This document shows, piece after piece, positions 1 through 7,775 of a stretch of DNA of 64,000 nt. The notes under the pieces are model-generated. The model saw nothing but the letters and a program-made list of their open reading frames with translations, did no database searches and was not told the DNA's origin. The DNA comes from Bacillota bacterium. Its GTDB lineage: Bacteria; Bacillota; Clostridia; Acetivibrionales; JAMNXU01. Location: contig JAMNXU010000031.1 in assembly GCA_023623175.1 (NCBI GenBank), positions 1 through 64,000 on the forward strand, given 5' to 3'. Within the stretch, counting starts at the first letter, position 1, and each line of letters begins with the position of its first letter. A program made the translations under genes and the position numbers.

Positions 1-210
1 TTCCAAGGTCAAAGTTACAGGCTGACGCACTCAACCATGAAATCCCATTAATGGGAAAGGGGTGCTCGGAAAATTAAGTTCCGCACTGCTCGGATTTATA
101 CTTGCCAAAAACATTTGAGACCCATGGCTTCGAGTGTGTGTTCAAGTTAAAGGTTAAAAGTAAATGAAAGAAACACATTTATATTAGCTGTTCTTGTATT
201 TTTCTGAATA
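1..210. other. Left-edge stretch, no recognisable gene
   Basis: A short open frame enters from the left edge and stops at a TAA at 49-51, giving 16 residues with YRLTHS in the middle. It could be the tail of an upstream gene, possibly a transposase, but it is too short to identify. The rest is AT-rich with a small palindrome (CCCATTAATGGG) near 44-55. I see no tRNA, known riboswitch or complete gene here. Confidence 0.3.
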
Positions 211-239
211 TTGACACAAGGAATGATATAAAATACATT
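211..239 (+). promoter_or_regulatory. Predicted sigma-A promoter upstream of the fibre locus
   Basis: TTGACA at 211-216 is a perfect -35, followed by a 17-bp spacer and TACATT at 234-239 as a -10. Transcription would start near 246, leaving a leader of about 300 nt before the DUF5305 gene. That leader contains an intrinsic terminator at 360-386, so the promoter drives either an attenuated mRNA leader or a short RNA. Confidence 0.55.
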
Positions 240-359
240 TAGAGGTATTGTTTGGAAAACAGTTACTGCGGATGTTCCAATTTTATTTGAAAAATTTAAG
301 AAAATTATATAGGCAAAAGAAAAAAAAGTAATTTTCAGCAAAGAGAATGTACTTTGGAC

Positions 360-386
360 GGGCTGCAAAAAAGCAGCTCTTTTTTG
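360..386 (+). terminator. Intrinsic terminator inside the leader of the fibre locus
   Basis: GGGCTGC (360-366), a six-A loop, and GCAGCTC (373-379) form a 7-bp stem followed directly by six T. It lies between the promoter at 211-239 and the first gene at 553. It therefore either ends a short transcript of about 140 nt or acts as an attenuator. I do not recognise a known aptamer in the 247-359 leader. Confidence 0.65.
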
Positions 387-552
387 TTGCCTTGATTCCA
401 TCGAAATTTTAAAGGGAGGCGACAAAAGAAGTTATCATACAACAAGATTAGATCTTTTTCGCTGAAGGAAAAAGTAAATTATTCTTGAATATAGATATAT
501 TACATTTACCTGGAAGGTATTTTCAGTATACATCTATGGAGTTGAATCACCG

Positions 553-1638
553 ATGAACAAATGGAAGAAGTTAAAAGTAAGGTTTTGGGCTCTTTCCAAA
601 ATAGCCATGATAATCATTATATTGATTTGGCTTGCTGTTGCAGCGTTAACTGCTCACGCGTTTACAACAAAGCAGTTTATAGAACAGAAGATAAATAAAA
701 ATGTAATTATTCAAAGTACGGTTTTTGATTACAAAACCAAGGCATTGCCTTACGGTGTTGTCGGAGTTGAGGGAGTGATATTCCCAAAAACGCAGAATGT
801 CGTGGATGTATATGTCAAAACTGCGATAACTGCTGACAAGCCAGTCACTGTCAAAGGCAATTATTCAATATTGCTTAAATTAGTAGCTGAAGGTTTATGG
901 GAGCGTACCACGACACTCAAGGGCAGACAGAATTTTAACATGAAAGGAGAAAGTGTAGAAGTTATAAATCAAAAGGTTTCTATTGATCTAGGAAAAATTT
1001 ACAGCGACATTGAGACAATTTCCAACAAGGCCATAGGGCACATGCCGGCCAAATTTTTATTGCATGTTATCCCGGTTATTGAGGGGGATATAACTTTTGA
1101 AAACAGAAAGATAAATCTTGAATCAAACACGGCCATGATGTTTGAACTGTCTGAAAGCCAGATGATGTTAAGCGGAGAAAATGAATATTTCTGGCGGACC
1201 CCTGTTGATGAGATTAAAGTAGTGGAATATAAACTAAACTTGTTTAATCTGATGGTACCCGTTCCGGTTTACAGGTATGTTTCGCTTTCTGTTTTTCTGA
1301 TTTATTCTGCTTTTGTATTACTGGTTTTGATATCAAGAAAACAGATAGAAATTGAACATATGACCGAGGATGACAAGATAGAAAAGAGGTACAGGAACAG
1401 GCTGGTTTCCGTCCGACAGCCTATAGAATTTAAGGATAAAACGCTCATTCCCCTGGACAGCATGAAAGAGCTGGTAAGAATATCTGATGAGCAGGACAGG
1501 GGAATATTAAAATATCGCGATGATATGGAGGAAAAGACATATTACTGTGTAATTGAAGATGATTATATCTATATATATACCGTTAATGAAGATAACGGAA
1601 AAAAGAAGGGACTGTACAACTACATGTACGATTTTTAA
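553..1638 (+). CDS. DUF5305-type membrane protein of a SipW/TasA-like locus
   Basis: A 361-residue protein with an N-terminal membrane segment (about 16-35), an extracellular beta-rich region of about 200 residues, a second membrane segment (about 240-261) and a charged cytosolic tail of about 100 residues. This layout and the central region fit DUF5305 proteins, which in Clostridia and archaea often sit beside SipW-like signal peptidases, as here. The enzymatic role is unknown; a scaffold or sensor for export or assembly of surface fibres is an inference. The ATG has a GGAG about 10 nt upstream. The DUF assignment comes from sequence character and neighbourhood, not from a search. Confidence 0.7.
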   Translation: MNKWKKLKVRFWALSKIAMIIIILIWLAVAALTAHAFTTKQFIEQKINKNVIIQSTVFDYKTKALPYGVVGVEGVIFPKTQNVVDVYVKTAITADKPVTVKGNYSILLKLVAEGLWERTTTLKGRQNFNMKGESVEVINQKVSIDLGKIYSDIETISNKAIGHMPAKFLLHVIPVIEGDITFENRKINLESNTAMMFELSESQMMLSGENEYFWRTPVDEIKVVEYKLNLFNLMVPVPVYRYVSLSVFLIYSAFVLLVLISRKQIEIEHMTEDDKIEKRYRNRLVSVRQPIEFKDKTLIPLDSMKELVRISDEQDRGILKYRDDMEEKTYYCVIEDDYIYIYTVNEDNGKKKGLYNYMYDF

Positions 1639-1809
1639 GTTTGAACTCTCCTTCTGTTATTACTCCAAAGTATACCATGAGGCTAACCCGGAGTGTAAGA
1701 TTAATATTACACTTCCAAAATCTGAAAAATAGCCCGAAGGTCAATGCATTGATATCCAGGATTGGAGATAATTTACTTGTAAAAACAAAATCATGAAGGA
1801 GGGTTTTAA

Positions 1810-2439
1810 ATGAAAAAAGGTAAAATTTTTGTAGTGCTGACCCTTTTGATAGTGGCAGCAGTAATGGCTTCGATAGGAACCGGAGCTATTGACGTATTCA
1901 AGGCAGAACGTACGTCCAGCATGAAAGTTGCCAGCGATGCAGAAGGTTTTATTGGAATTTCGTCCAGTTCGCCCTATGCGAAGGTTAACAAGGAAGGAGC
2001 CATTGAGTTCGACTTCTCTACGGCTCTCGCAAAAGGTTTTAATGCTCAGTCTTTAACAGAGGTCCACAACGTATTTACTGTTACCAACCAGAGCGCACAG
2101 ACACTTTATGTATGGCTCGAAGCTGAAGGTTGGGATTCCTGGCATAATGCAGGATTAAGATACAGGATCCAGGATACCAACGGCGAAGTCACAAACGTGG
2201 ATGCCTGGTATGGAAATACCAAGCCCGAGGGCAAGGATTTGCTCATGTCCACTTCCTGGAACTTCAAGGACGGCGTAGGTAAGATGGCATATGTAAAACT
2301 CGATCCCGGTGAATATTTCACTGCAAAAGTAATTGTCAACACCAAGCTGTCCAATGGATACGGAAGAGCCGGCAAGGATTGGAGCCATACCGTTATATTC
2401 AAGGCAAACAAGGAAGCTCCGAAGAGACCTGCCCAATAA
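1810..2439 (+). CDS. TasA/DUF1102-like exported fibre protein
   Basis: A 209-residue protein with a basic N-terminus, a hydrophobic segment (residues 6-24) and a GTGAIDVF motif just after it. That motif resembles the processing region of TasA-type substrates of SipW signal peptidases. The mature part starts with VASDAEGFIGI, reminiscent of DUF1102 and archaeal TasA-like pilin proteins, and is a predicted beta-sandwich with Thr/Asn-rich strands. No LPXTG anchor is present. A strong Shine-Dalgarno site (AAGGAGGG) precedes the ATG. It is probably the main structural subunit of an extracellular fibre, secreted through the signal peptidase encoded next door. A strong terminator follows, which would make this gene more highly expressed than the peptidase. 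Confidence 0.72.
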   Translation: MKKGKIFVVLTLLIVAAVMASIGTGAIDVFKAERTSSMKVASDAEGFIGISSSSPYAKVNKEGAIEFDFSTALAKGFNAQSLTEVHNVFTVTNQSAQTLYVWLEAEGWDSWHNAGLRYRIQDTNGEVTNVDAWYGNTKPEGKDLLMSTSWNFKDGVGKMAYVKLDPGEYFTAKVIVNTKLSNGYGRAGKDWSHTVIFKANKEAPKRPAQ

Positions 2440-2468
2440 ACGAAAACTTTAAGTCAGTAAACTTCATG

Positions 2469-2512
2469 GTGGAACTTTAGCAAAATCTAAAGTTCCACTA
2501 TGTATTTATTTT
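2469..2512 (+). terminator. Strong hairpin/terminator between fibre subunit and signal peptidase
   Basis: A perfect 12-bp stem (2469-2480 with 2487-2498, GTGGAACTTTAG and its complement) has a 6-nt loop and is followed by a T-rich stretch (TATGTATTTATTTTTT). It probably reduces read-through from the abundant fibre subunit gene into sipW. Confidence 0.75.
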
Positions 2513-2674
2513 TTAAATTACCGGCAGCTTCGAGTCATTAACAGGATGCCTGCAAACGATAATTAGCCTGTAGAATCTTTGTTTAAATAAATATGCCTTG
2601 GAACAAAAAGACTTAAGTCAAATAAACCTGATAAATATAAAACTAGAAAAAAACTTGTTAAACGGAATAAAAAG

Positions 2675-3799
2675 ATGAAAACGGTAAACAGGTTTTTAAA
2701 AGCGATGATATATGTCATTATAACCGGTTTATTAATAAATCTCGCAATTAACGTCATATACAGAGATAATGAATCGAGACCAATAAGCCTGTGGTACGTT
2801 TATTCAGAAAGTATGGAACCAACCATAATGACCAATGACGGGTTTATTCTGGTTTCATCGAAAACATATAAGGTAGGAGATATCATAACATTTAAACCCA
2901 GGGTTCTTGAACAGCCTTTTGTAACTCACAGAATAATAGATATAACGAAGGATGGAAAATTCATAACAAAGGGCGACAATAATGTAATGACAGATCAGCA
3001 GGGCGGTGAACCCCTGATACAGCAAAGCCAGGTGATAGGCAAGGTGCTGAACATATGGGGCAAGCCAGTTATTATACCCAGGCTGGATTTGATAGATAAA
3101 AAATTGCAGGATAGTATTTCAAAACTAAATATATTTATGCTCATATCCGTATTGATTCTTGTATATGCCCTTGGATTTGCGCTGGACATGTTATTTAACA
3201 GGGAGCTTTCCAGGAAAAACAAAAAGGACAGAATTCGCCTGCTTGATATTGCGCCCTTTTTTGATCCCGTGTTTTTCCTGATTTGCCTGATAATTATCGC
3301 CAATGCCCTGTTTATAGGGCAGACTATGAAAAGCTGGAAAGCGGAAGAGATTGCCTATGTTGTAGTTAGCACGAAAGGACTGCCTAATCCATTACCGGGA
3401 GAGAAGTTCGAAAGGACACGAAGCCTTGAAAATTTGTCCTTTATTCCATACTATACGGTTTTGGAGGCAAAAGACGCCAATATGATTATAAAACCGGGAT
3501 TTTTCACGATGAATCCGAAAGAAAAAACCGATTATGTTGTGTCTATTACTGCTCCTGAGAAAACAGGATACTACGTGCAAAAGATTTATATAAAAACATA
3601 TCCCCGGCTGATTTCTCAGAAATTAATGGAGTACCTGTATTCAATAAACCCTTATATACCGCTGATAATTGTTTTTTCTCCCGGAATAATTCTTGTCGTG
3701 GCGTTGTATTTCCTGTGGGCGAGAAGATGGGAAAAAGGCAGAAAATTGGTCATGGACTGGTTAATACCTCTTCGTGTTAAATTGAAGAAATTTGTATAA
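2675..3799 (+). CDS. SipW-like (ER/archaeal-type) signal peptidase I
   Basis: A 374-residue S26B-type signal peptidase. The serine box is SESMEPT with the nucleophile at S46. The general base region reads FVTHRI with H85 where bacterial LepB has lysine, and KGDNN (D101) completes the third box. These are the marks of the SipW/archaeal/eukaryotic-ER class. After the catalytic core come membrane segments at about 152-175 and 195-215, an extra extracellular domain of about 115 residues, and a last membrane segment near 332-352. The protein is thus much longer than the roughly 190-residue Bacillus SipW. It presumably processes the two TasA-like neighbours. Confidence 0.88.
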   Translation: MKTVNRFLKAMIYVIITGLLINLAINVIYRDNESRPISLWYVYSESMEPTIMTNDGFILVSSKTYKVGDIITFKPRVLEQPFVTHRIIDITKDGKFITKGDNNVMTDQQGGEPLIQQSQVIGKVLNIWGKPVIIPRLDLIDKKLQDSISKLNIFMLISVLILVYALGFALDMLFNRELSRKNKKDRIRLLDIAPFFDPVFFLICLIIIANALFIGQTMKSWKAEEIAYVVVSTKGLPNPLPGEKFERTRSLENLSFIPYYTVLEAKDANMIIKPGFFTMNPKEKTDYVVSITAPEKTGYYVQKIYIKTYPRLISQKLMEYLYSINPYIPLIIVFSPGIILVVALYFLWARRWEKGRKLVMDWLIPLRVKLKKFV

Positions 3800-3845
3800 A
3801 AATAGAAAATTACGATGATAAAAAAACAAGAGCAGGTCACATATA

Positions 3846-3873
3846 TTTACAAAAAAATTAAGAAAACTATTAT
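3846..3873 (+). promoter_or_regulatory. Possible promoter of the riboswitch transcript
   Basis: TTTACA (3846-3851), a 16-bp spacer and TATTAT (3868-3873) would start RNA near 3880, just before the c-di-GMP aptamer. The elements are weak matches, and other AT-rich hexamers nearby could serve instead. Confidence 0.4.
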
Positions 3874-3889
3874 ATACTTTAATAGAATT

Positions 3890-3957
3890 TGGGCGCGATG
3901 AAGCATATATCATAATCTGGGCACCTGATATATGTGGAGCTAGTGGTGCAACCGACC
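3890..3957 (+). ncRNA. Class II cyclic-di-GMP riboswitch aptamer
   Basis: The segment contains CTGGGCACCTGA, then GGAGCTAGTGGTGC, then AACCGACC, in the order and spacing of the Clostridium acetobutylicum c-di-GMP-II aptamer. CATATATC (3904-3911) pairs with GATATATG (3927-3934), and GGCAC pairs with GGTGC as in the known fold. The 3-prime CCGACC, conserved in the aptamer, is also the 5-prime arm of the following terminator. Ligand binding should therefore compete with termination, which predicts an ON switch (inference). It controls the TasA-like gene at 4097 and perhaps the two-component genes after it. Confidence 0.93.
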
Positions 3958-3989
3958 AATGAGATTATGTTCTTATTGGTCGTTTTTTT
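3953..3989 (+). terminator. Terminator (expression platform) of the c-di-GMP-II riboswitch
   Basis: CGACCAATGAG (3953-3963) and CTTATTGGTCG (3972-3982) form an 11-bp stem with one wobble and an 8-nt loop, followed by seven T. Its 5-prime arm overlaps the last bases of the aptamer, so aptamer and terminator are mutually exclusive. Confidence 0.9.
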
Positions 3990-4096
3990 AGGTTTTTCCT
4001 ATAAGTATAATTATTCCAGTATGTGTGTATAATCCATATAAGATCAGACCTATGCGTGTATTTAATGGTTTGATCGGAAAGAGGGAAAGGGCCGGG

Positions 4097-4975
4097 ATGA
4101 AAATAAGAGGGAATAGAAGAAAAAGGCATAAAAGAACGCTATCATTACATTATTTATTAGCATTAATGATGCTTATATCAGTATTGATTTCGACTACCCA
4201 GAGCAGCTTCGGAATAGATGTCCTGCAGGCAGGCAGGGGAATAAATGCTGTAATTGCCGCTAACGACAGCGCTTTTGTTGGAATAATGCATGACGATGTA
4301 TATAAAGTTGTTTATTCTGAAGAAAAAAGTAATAACTTTATATCCATGCATGTTAAAAACAACATGCCAGAACAGGCGACATTTTCTATATCCTTATCGG
4401 GTCAGACGGTCAAAGATTATTTACCGGGCAGCTTTACGCTGAGCCCCGGCGAAGTTCAGTTCATTGAAATTCAGTTGCTGGACCTGGAAGAAGCATTTGA
4501 AAAATCCATAGAAGGGATTTCAGATATTTTGGGTATTGTTTCTGCCCAGTCCGGCCAGGGAAGCGTAAATGCTCAGTTCTCGTTTGCAGTGGAAGTAGAT
4601 TTGCCGGAAAAGAAAGAGACTCGTGAAGAGTTGCAGGAAGGCGAAAACAAAGAGGAAGCGGCAGAAAAGAATGCAATGGAAAAGGCTGCAGGAAAAGACG
4701 CTACTGAAAAGGATGGACCGAAACTGGATGCGCCTGGTAAGGATATGTCTGAAAAGCAAGCAATTGAAAAGAATGTGATGAAAGTAGACACAACTGAAAA
4801 GAAAACGACTGAAAATGATGATAACGAGAAAGGAACGATCACAGAAGATTTAAATAAAAAGGAAGTCTCAGCAGAAAATGCATCCGGAAAGAAAGTTGTG
4901 CAGGAAAATTCTGTACGGGAAGACGGGGGCAATGAAAAAACAAAGGAAGCGGATGCTGAAGGCACCGATACCTGA
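4097..4975 (+). CDS. Second TasA-like exported protein with Lys/Glu-rich tail
   Basis: The ATG at 4097 has a GAGGGAAAGGG ribosome site; an upstream in-frame GTG at 4025 lacks one. The 292-residue product has a very basic N-terminus and a hydrophobic segment (about 18-37). The mature start ANDSAFVGI resembles the DUF1102/TasA-like start of the gene at 1810. It continues with a beta-rich domain to about residue 168, then a low-complexity tail of about 120 residues built from EK/KD/TEK units. There is no cell-wall sorting motif. It is probably a fibre-associated or anchoring subunit that is exported and processed by the SipW-like peptidase and made only when c-di-GMP is high. The function of the tail is unknown; ionic binding to wall polymers or matrix is a guess. 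Confidence 0.68.
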   Translation: MKIRGNRRKRHKRTLSLHYLLALMMLISVLISTTQSSFGIDVLQAGRGINAVIAANDSAFVGIMHDDVYKVVYSEEKSNNFISMHVKNNMPEQATFSISLSGQTVKDYLPGSFTLSPGEVQFIEIQLLDLEEAFEKSIEGISDILGIVSAQSGQGSVNAQFSFAVEVDLPEKKETREELQEGENKEEAAEKNAMEKAAGKDATEKDGPKLDAPGKDMSEKQAIEKNVMKVDTTEKKTTENDDNEKGTITEDLNKKEVSAENASGKKVVQENSVREDGGNEKTKEADAEGTDT

Positions 4976-5022
4976 AACACGACCCAAAAAGAGAAAGATG
5001 CCAAAGAATAAGAAGGGGTTTT

Positions 5023-6729
5023 ATGTTCAAGGTATTAATCAATAAAATAGCAAACAATAATTCTAGAGAAATCAGGGTTATATACCTGTACAGATATCTT
5101 TCGCTGGTTTTTACTTCCTTATTCTACTTATTTGACAACCTTACCAAATATTTTCTTTATAAATTGGGAGTAATCATCATATTGTTCATAACTTCAAGAA
5201 TATTGACAAATTTATACTCCAGGTACTCGAACAATTCAAAGGCAATCAAGAGTCTTGTGCTGAGCGAGACCTTCGGAATTTCGATGCTGTTGTTGCCCAC
5301 GGGCGGACTGAACAGCCCCTTCATTTGGTACGCGATGAATCCCGTGCTGGTTTCCGCGAGCTTTTTGACGGGTTTGTTCTGCTGGTTCAATCTTGGTTTC
5401 TATCTTGCGATTTCGGCAAGCGTGTCATATTTCATTTTTAACACCGGGAACAAATCGGCAGTTGAAATATTGTCCGATAATTCTCATCTTATTTTAATAT
5501 TCATCCTGATGACTTTGGGAGTGCAGCTCCTGTTGAAGCTGGCCCATGAGCTCTGCAACGAAAGGAACAGGCTGAGGGAAAAAAACGACCAGTTGGCCGA
5601 GGCAAACGAAAAGATAAAAGAATCCATTGAACATATAATGTCGCTGTACCAGGCGGTTGAAACGTTTACGGCCCAGGACAGCAGGGAAAAACTGATGAAT
5701 ACCATAATTTTTTACGCAAGGGAACTGACGAAGTCAAAATCTTCATTTTTCAGACAGGCAGGCTTAAACAATTCGAATGGAATCATTACGTGCGGAGATA
5801 TTTCTCCCGAAGACCAACGGCTGATAGGGGAGGAACTGGACGGATTAGCCGAATTGCAGGAAGAAGCTGATAAGAATATATTGCATGTAAGAATACGGAA
5901 CAGGACATTTGCCATAAGCGTTGTAAAATCGGCATCGAGGCTTTTCGGAATCCTCGGGGTTGAAACGGAAGAATTCCATGAAAATGATTACCTGTTTGAA
6001 AAGCTGTTCAGCTTCCTGACAGAGTTAAGCGCCGTAATACTGGAAAGATTGTACCTGGAGGAATTCAGCCAGAAGCTGGTTATAACGGAGGAACAGAACC
6101 GTATAGCGAACGAAATGCACGACAGTGTTTCCCAGAGGCTATTCAGTATTTCATGCGCAATACATACGCTGGTAGCTAAGTATTCGAAGATGTCCGAAGC
6201 AGAATTGCGCGATCAGTTGATAAGGATCATGAAAACATCGAACATGGCCATGGAGGAACTGCGATCGGCCATATACAAGCTCAGTTCCAGGAAACAGGGA
6301 AAAAGGGCATTTCAGACGGATATCAGGGACTACCTCGAAAGTATTGCGAAATTAAACAATGTTAATGTCAGGTTTAAATGCTCCGGGGACGAAGATCTTC
6401 TTACGGGTGCGTTGAAGAAGGCGCTGTACAGGATTATAGCGGAATCGACAGGCAACTCCATAAAACATGGCAAATGCAGCGAAATTGTTGTTGATCTTAA
6501 TATTAATGATATCTGTACTGAATTAACTGTAAAGGATGACGGAAAAGGTTTTATTGTTGAAAATGCGGCAAAAAGAAAAGGCCTTGGCATTGACAATATA
6601 AAGAGGCTTGTAAATTCCTTCAACGGGAGTCTGAATATTGACAGCGAACCTGAAAAGGGAACATGCATCAGGGTAAGTATTCCCAACAGGAAACTGGTTA
6701 CTCTTGATGAGGGAGGTTTGGTGGTATGA
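5023..6729 (+). CDS. NarL/DegS-type membrane sensor histidine kinase
   Basis: A 568-residue kinase. The first 180 residues carry several membrane segments and no large extracellular domain. A coiled coil (about 180-215) and a GAF-like region (about 220-340) follow, then a HisKA_3 domain with NEMHDSVSQRLF (phospho-accepting H366) and a HATPase domain (N-box near N478, DDGKGF at 505-510, GLGIDNI). The small transmembrane input suggests it senses a membrane or intracellular cue. It starts 47 nt after the riboswitch-controlled gene with no terminator visible between them, so it may share that transcript. It overlaps the response regulator by 4 nt and presumably phosphorylates it. Confidence 0.93.
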   Translation: MFKVLINKIANNNSREIRVIYLYRYLSLVFTSLFYLFDNLTKYFLYKLGVIIILFITSRILTNLYSRYSNNSKAIKSLVLSETFGISMLLLPTGGLNSPFIWYAMNPVLVSASFLTGLFCWFNLGFYLAISASVSYFIFNTGNKSAVEILSDNSHLILIFILMTLGVQLLLKLAHELCNERNRLREKNDQLAEANEKIKESIEHIMSLYQAVETFTAQDSREKLMNTIIFYARELTKSKSSFFRQAGLNNSNGIITCGDISPEDQRLIGEELDGLAELQEEADKNILHVRIRNRTFAISVVKSASRLFGILGVETEEFHENDYLFEKLFSFLTELSAVILERLYLEEFSQKLVITEEQNRIANEMHDSVSQRLFSISCAIHTLVAKYSKMSEAELRDQLIRIMKTSNMAMEELRSAIYKLSSRKQGKRAFQTDIRDYLESIAKLNNVNVRFKCSGDEDLLTGALKKALYRIIAESTGNSIKHGKCSEIVVDLNINDICTELTVKDDGKGFIVENAAKRKGLGIDNIKRLVNSFNGSLNIDSEPEKGTCIRVSIPNRKLVTLDEGGLVV

Positions 6730-7337
6730 AGATAGGGATAATTGATGATCATCCCCTGGTAAGGCAGGGACTTATCTCGGTTCTGTCAATATATGAAGAT
6801 TTTGAAGTTGTGGGAGAAGCGACGAACTGCCGCGAAGGCATAGCCATGATAATGGAAAAAAGGCCGGAGATCGCGCTTATTGATCTTAAACTCGGAAATG
6901 ATTGCGGCTTTGATATTATAAGAGAAGTGAAGGATAAAACCGAATCAAGATTTGTAATACTTACTTCATCGGCTGAACAGGGCGATTTTCTGCAGGCGGA
7001 ATTACTGGATGTCGACGGATATATCCTTAAGGAAGCTCTTCCCGAGGAGCTTATATATGGACTGAGACTGATTTATAAAGGAAGAAAATACTATGATCCG
7101 GGCCTTGTGAGATTACAGATGAAGAGGGACGACGACCCTCTCGAGCTGCTTACCCAAAGAGAAAAAGAGGTTTTGCTGGCCCTCGGCGAGGGACTCAGCA
7201 ACAGGGAAATTTCCGAGAGGCTTTATGTGACTGAACACACGGTAAAGAAACATGTAAGCCAGATCCTCTCAAAGCTGAATCTTGCCGACAGAACCCATGC
7301 CGTCATATTTGCCTACAACAGGGGGCTTATTGGATAA
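6726..7337 (+). CDS. LuxR/NarL-family response regulator
   Basis: A 203-residue regulator with a receiver domain (acidic pocket DDHP at 6-9, phospho-acceptor D53 in LIDLKL, the usual T/S and K positions in LTSSA and ILKEAL) and a LuxR-type helix-turn-helix from about 138 (LLTQREKEVL, then a recognition helix near EHTVKKHV). The ATG overlaps the kinase stop codon (ATGA), so the pair is translationally coupled. Likely targets are the neighbouring fibre genes or the lipoprotein, but no operator repeat is evident. Confidence 0.94.
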   Translation: MKIGIIDDHPLVRQGLISVLSIYEDFEVVGEATNCREGIAMIMEKRPEIALIDLKLGNDCGFDIIREVKDKTESRFVILTSSAEQGDFLQAELLDVDGYILKEALPEELIYGLRLIYKGRKYYDPGLVRLQMKRDDDPLELLTQREKEVLLALGEGLSNREISERLYVTEHTVKKHVSQILSKLNLADRTHAVIFAYNRGLIG

Positions 7338-7590
7338 TTGCGATTTTTGGTATTATAAAATTGGTTTTAAAAAAGCATAATTTTTAGTCAAAACCTGAAA
7401 AGGCACGCTTTGAGCAGGAACAGATTAAGCAAGTATAATGATAAAAGTGTAAATTAAACCAAGCGCGAATTTGGGCAAGAAACTTCAGGTATAAGGGTAT
7501 AAATCGACGCAAGTTAACTACAGGCAAGCACGATTTTAACGGATACAAACCCAGGTCAACATAATTTTATACAAGCATAAAAAAACAGGC
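7338..7590. other. Intergenic stretch without a gene
   Basis: AT-rich sequence with several loosely repeated AAGCA/GCAAG words. I see no open frame with a ribosome site and no known RNA. The operon ends at the hairpin that follows. Confidence 0.4.
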
Positions 7591-7620
7591 AAAAACAGGT
7601 GATATCCACCTGTTTTTATT
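7591..7620 (+). terminator. Terminator after the two-component operon
   Basis: AAAAACAGGTG (7591-7601) and CACCTGTTTTT (7607-7617) form an 11-bp stem with a 5-nt loop and an A-tract/T-tract, so it could work in both directions. Confidence 0.85.
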
Positions 7621-7775
7621 TTGGTTCAAAGTTAATCATATGAAGATAAAAAAATAAAGTTTAAGTTCAGGAGAAAACCGTGTTTTTTTGCCATATTTCC
7701 TGTTTTATAATATTCCCTACGGGCAAAAACCCGGCTAATTTACAACACAGGACAAAACAAACAGGGAGTGATAAC

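Noticed and set aside
1-125. Left-edge region considered as a c-di-GMP-I or other riboswitch
   Set aside because: Conserved core words of the classes I know are absent.
4573-5004. Minus-strand Phe/Ser-rich frame opposite the Lys/Glu tail
   Set aside because: Complement of Lys/Glu codons gives Phe/Leu/Ser; no real protein features.
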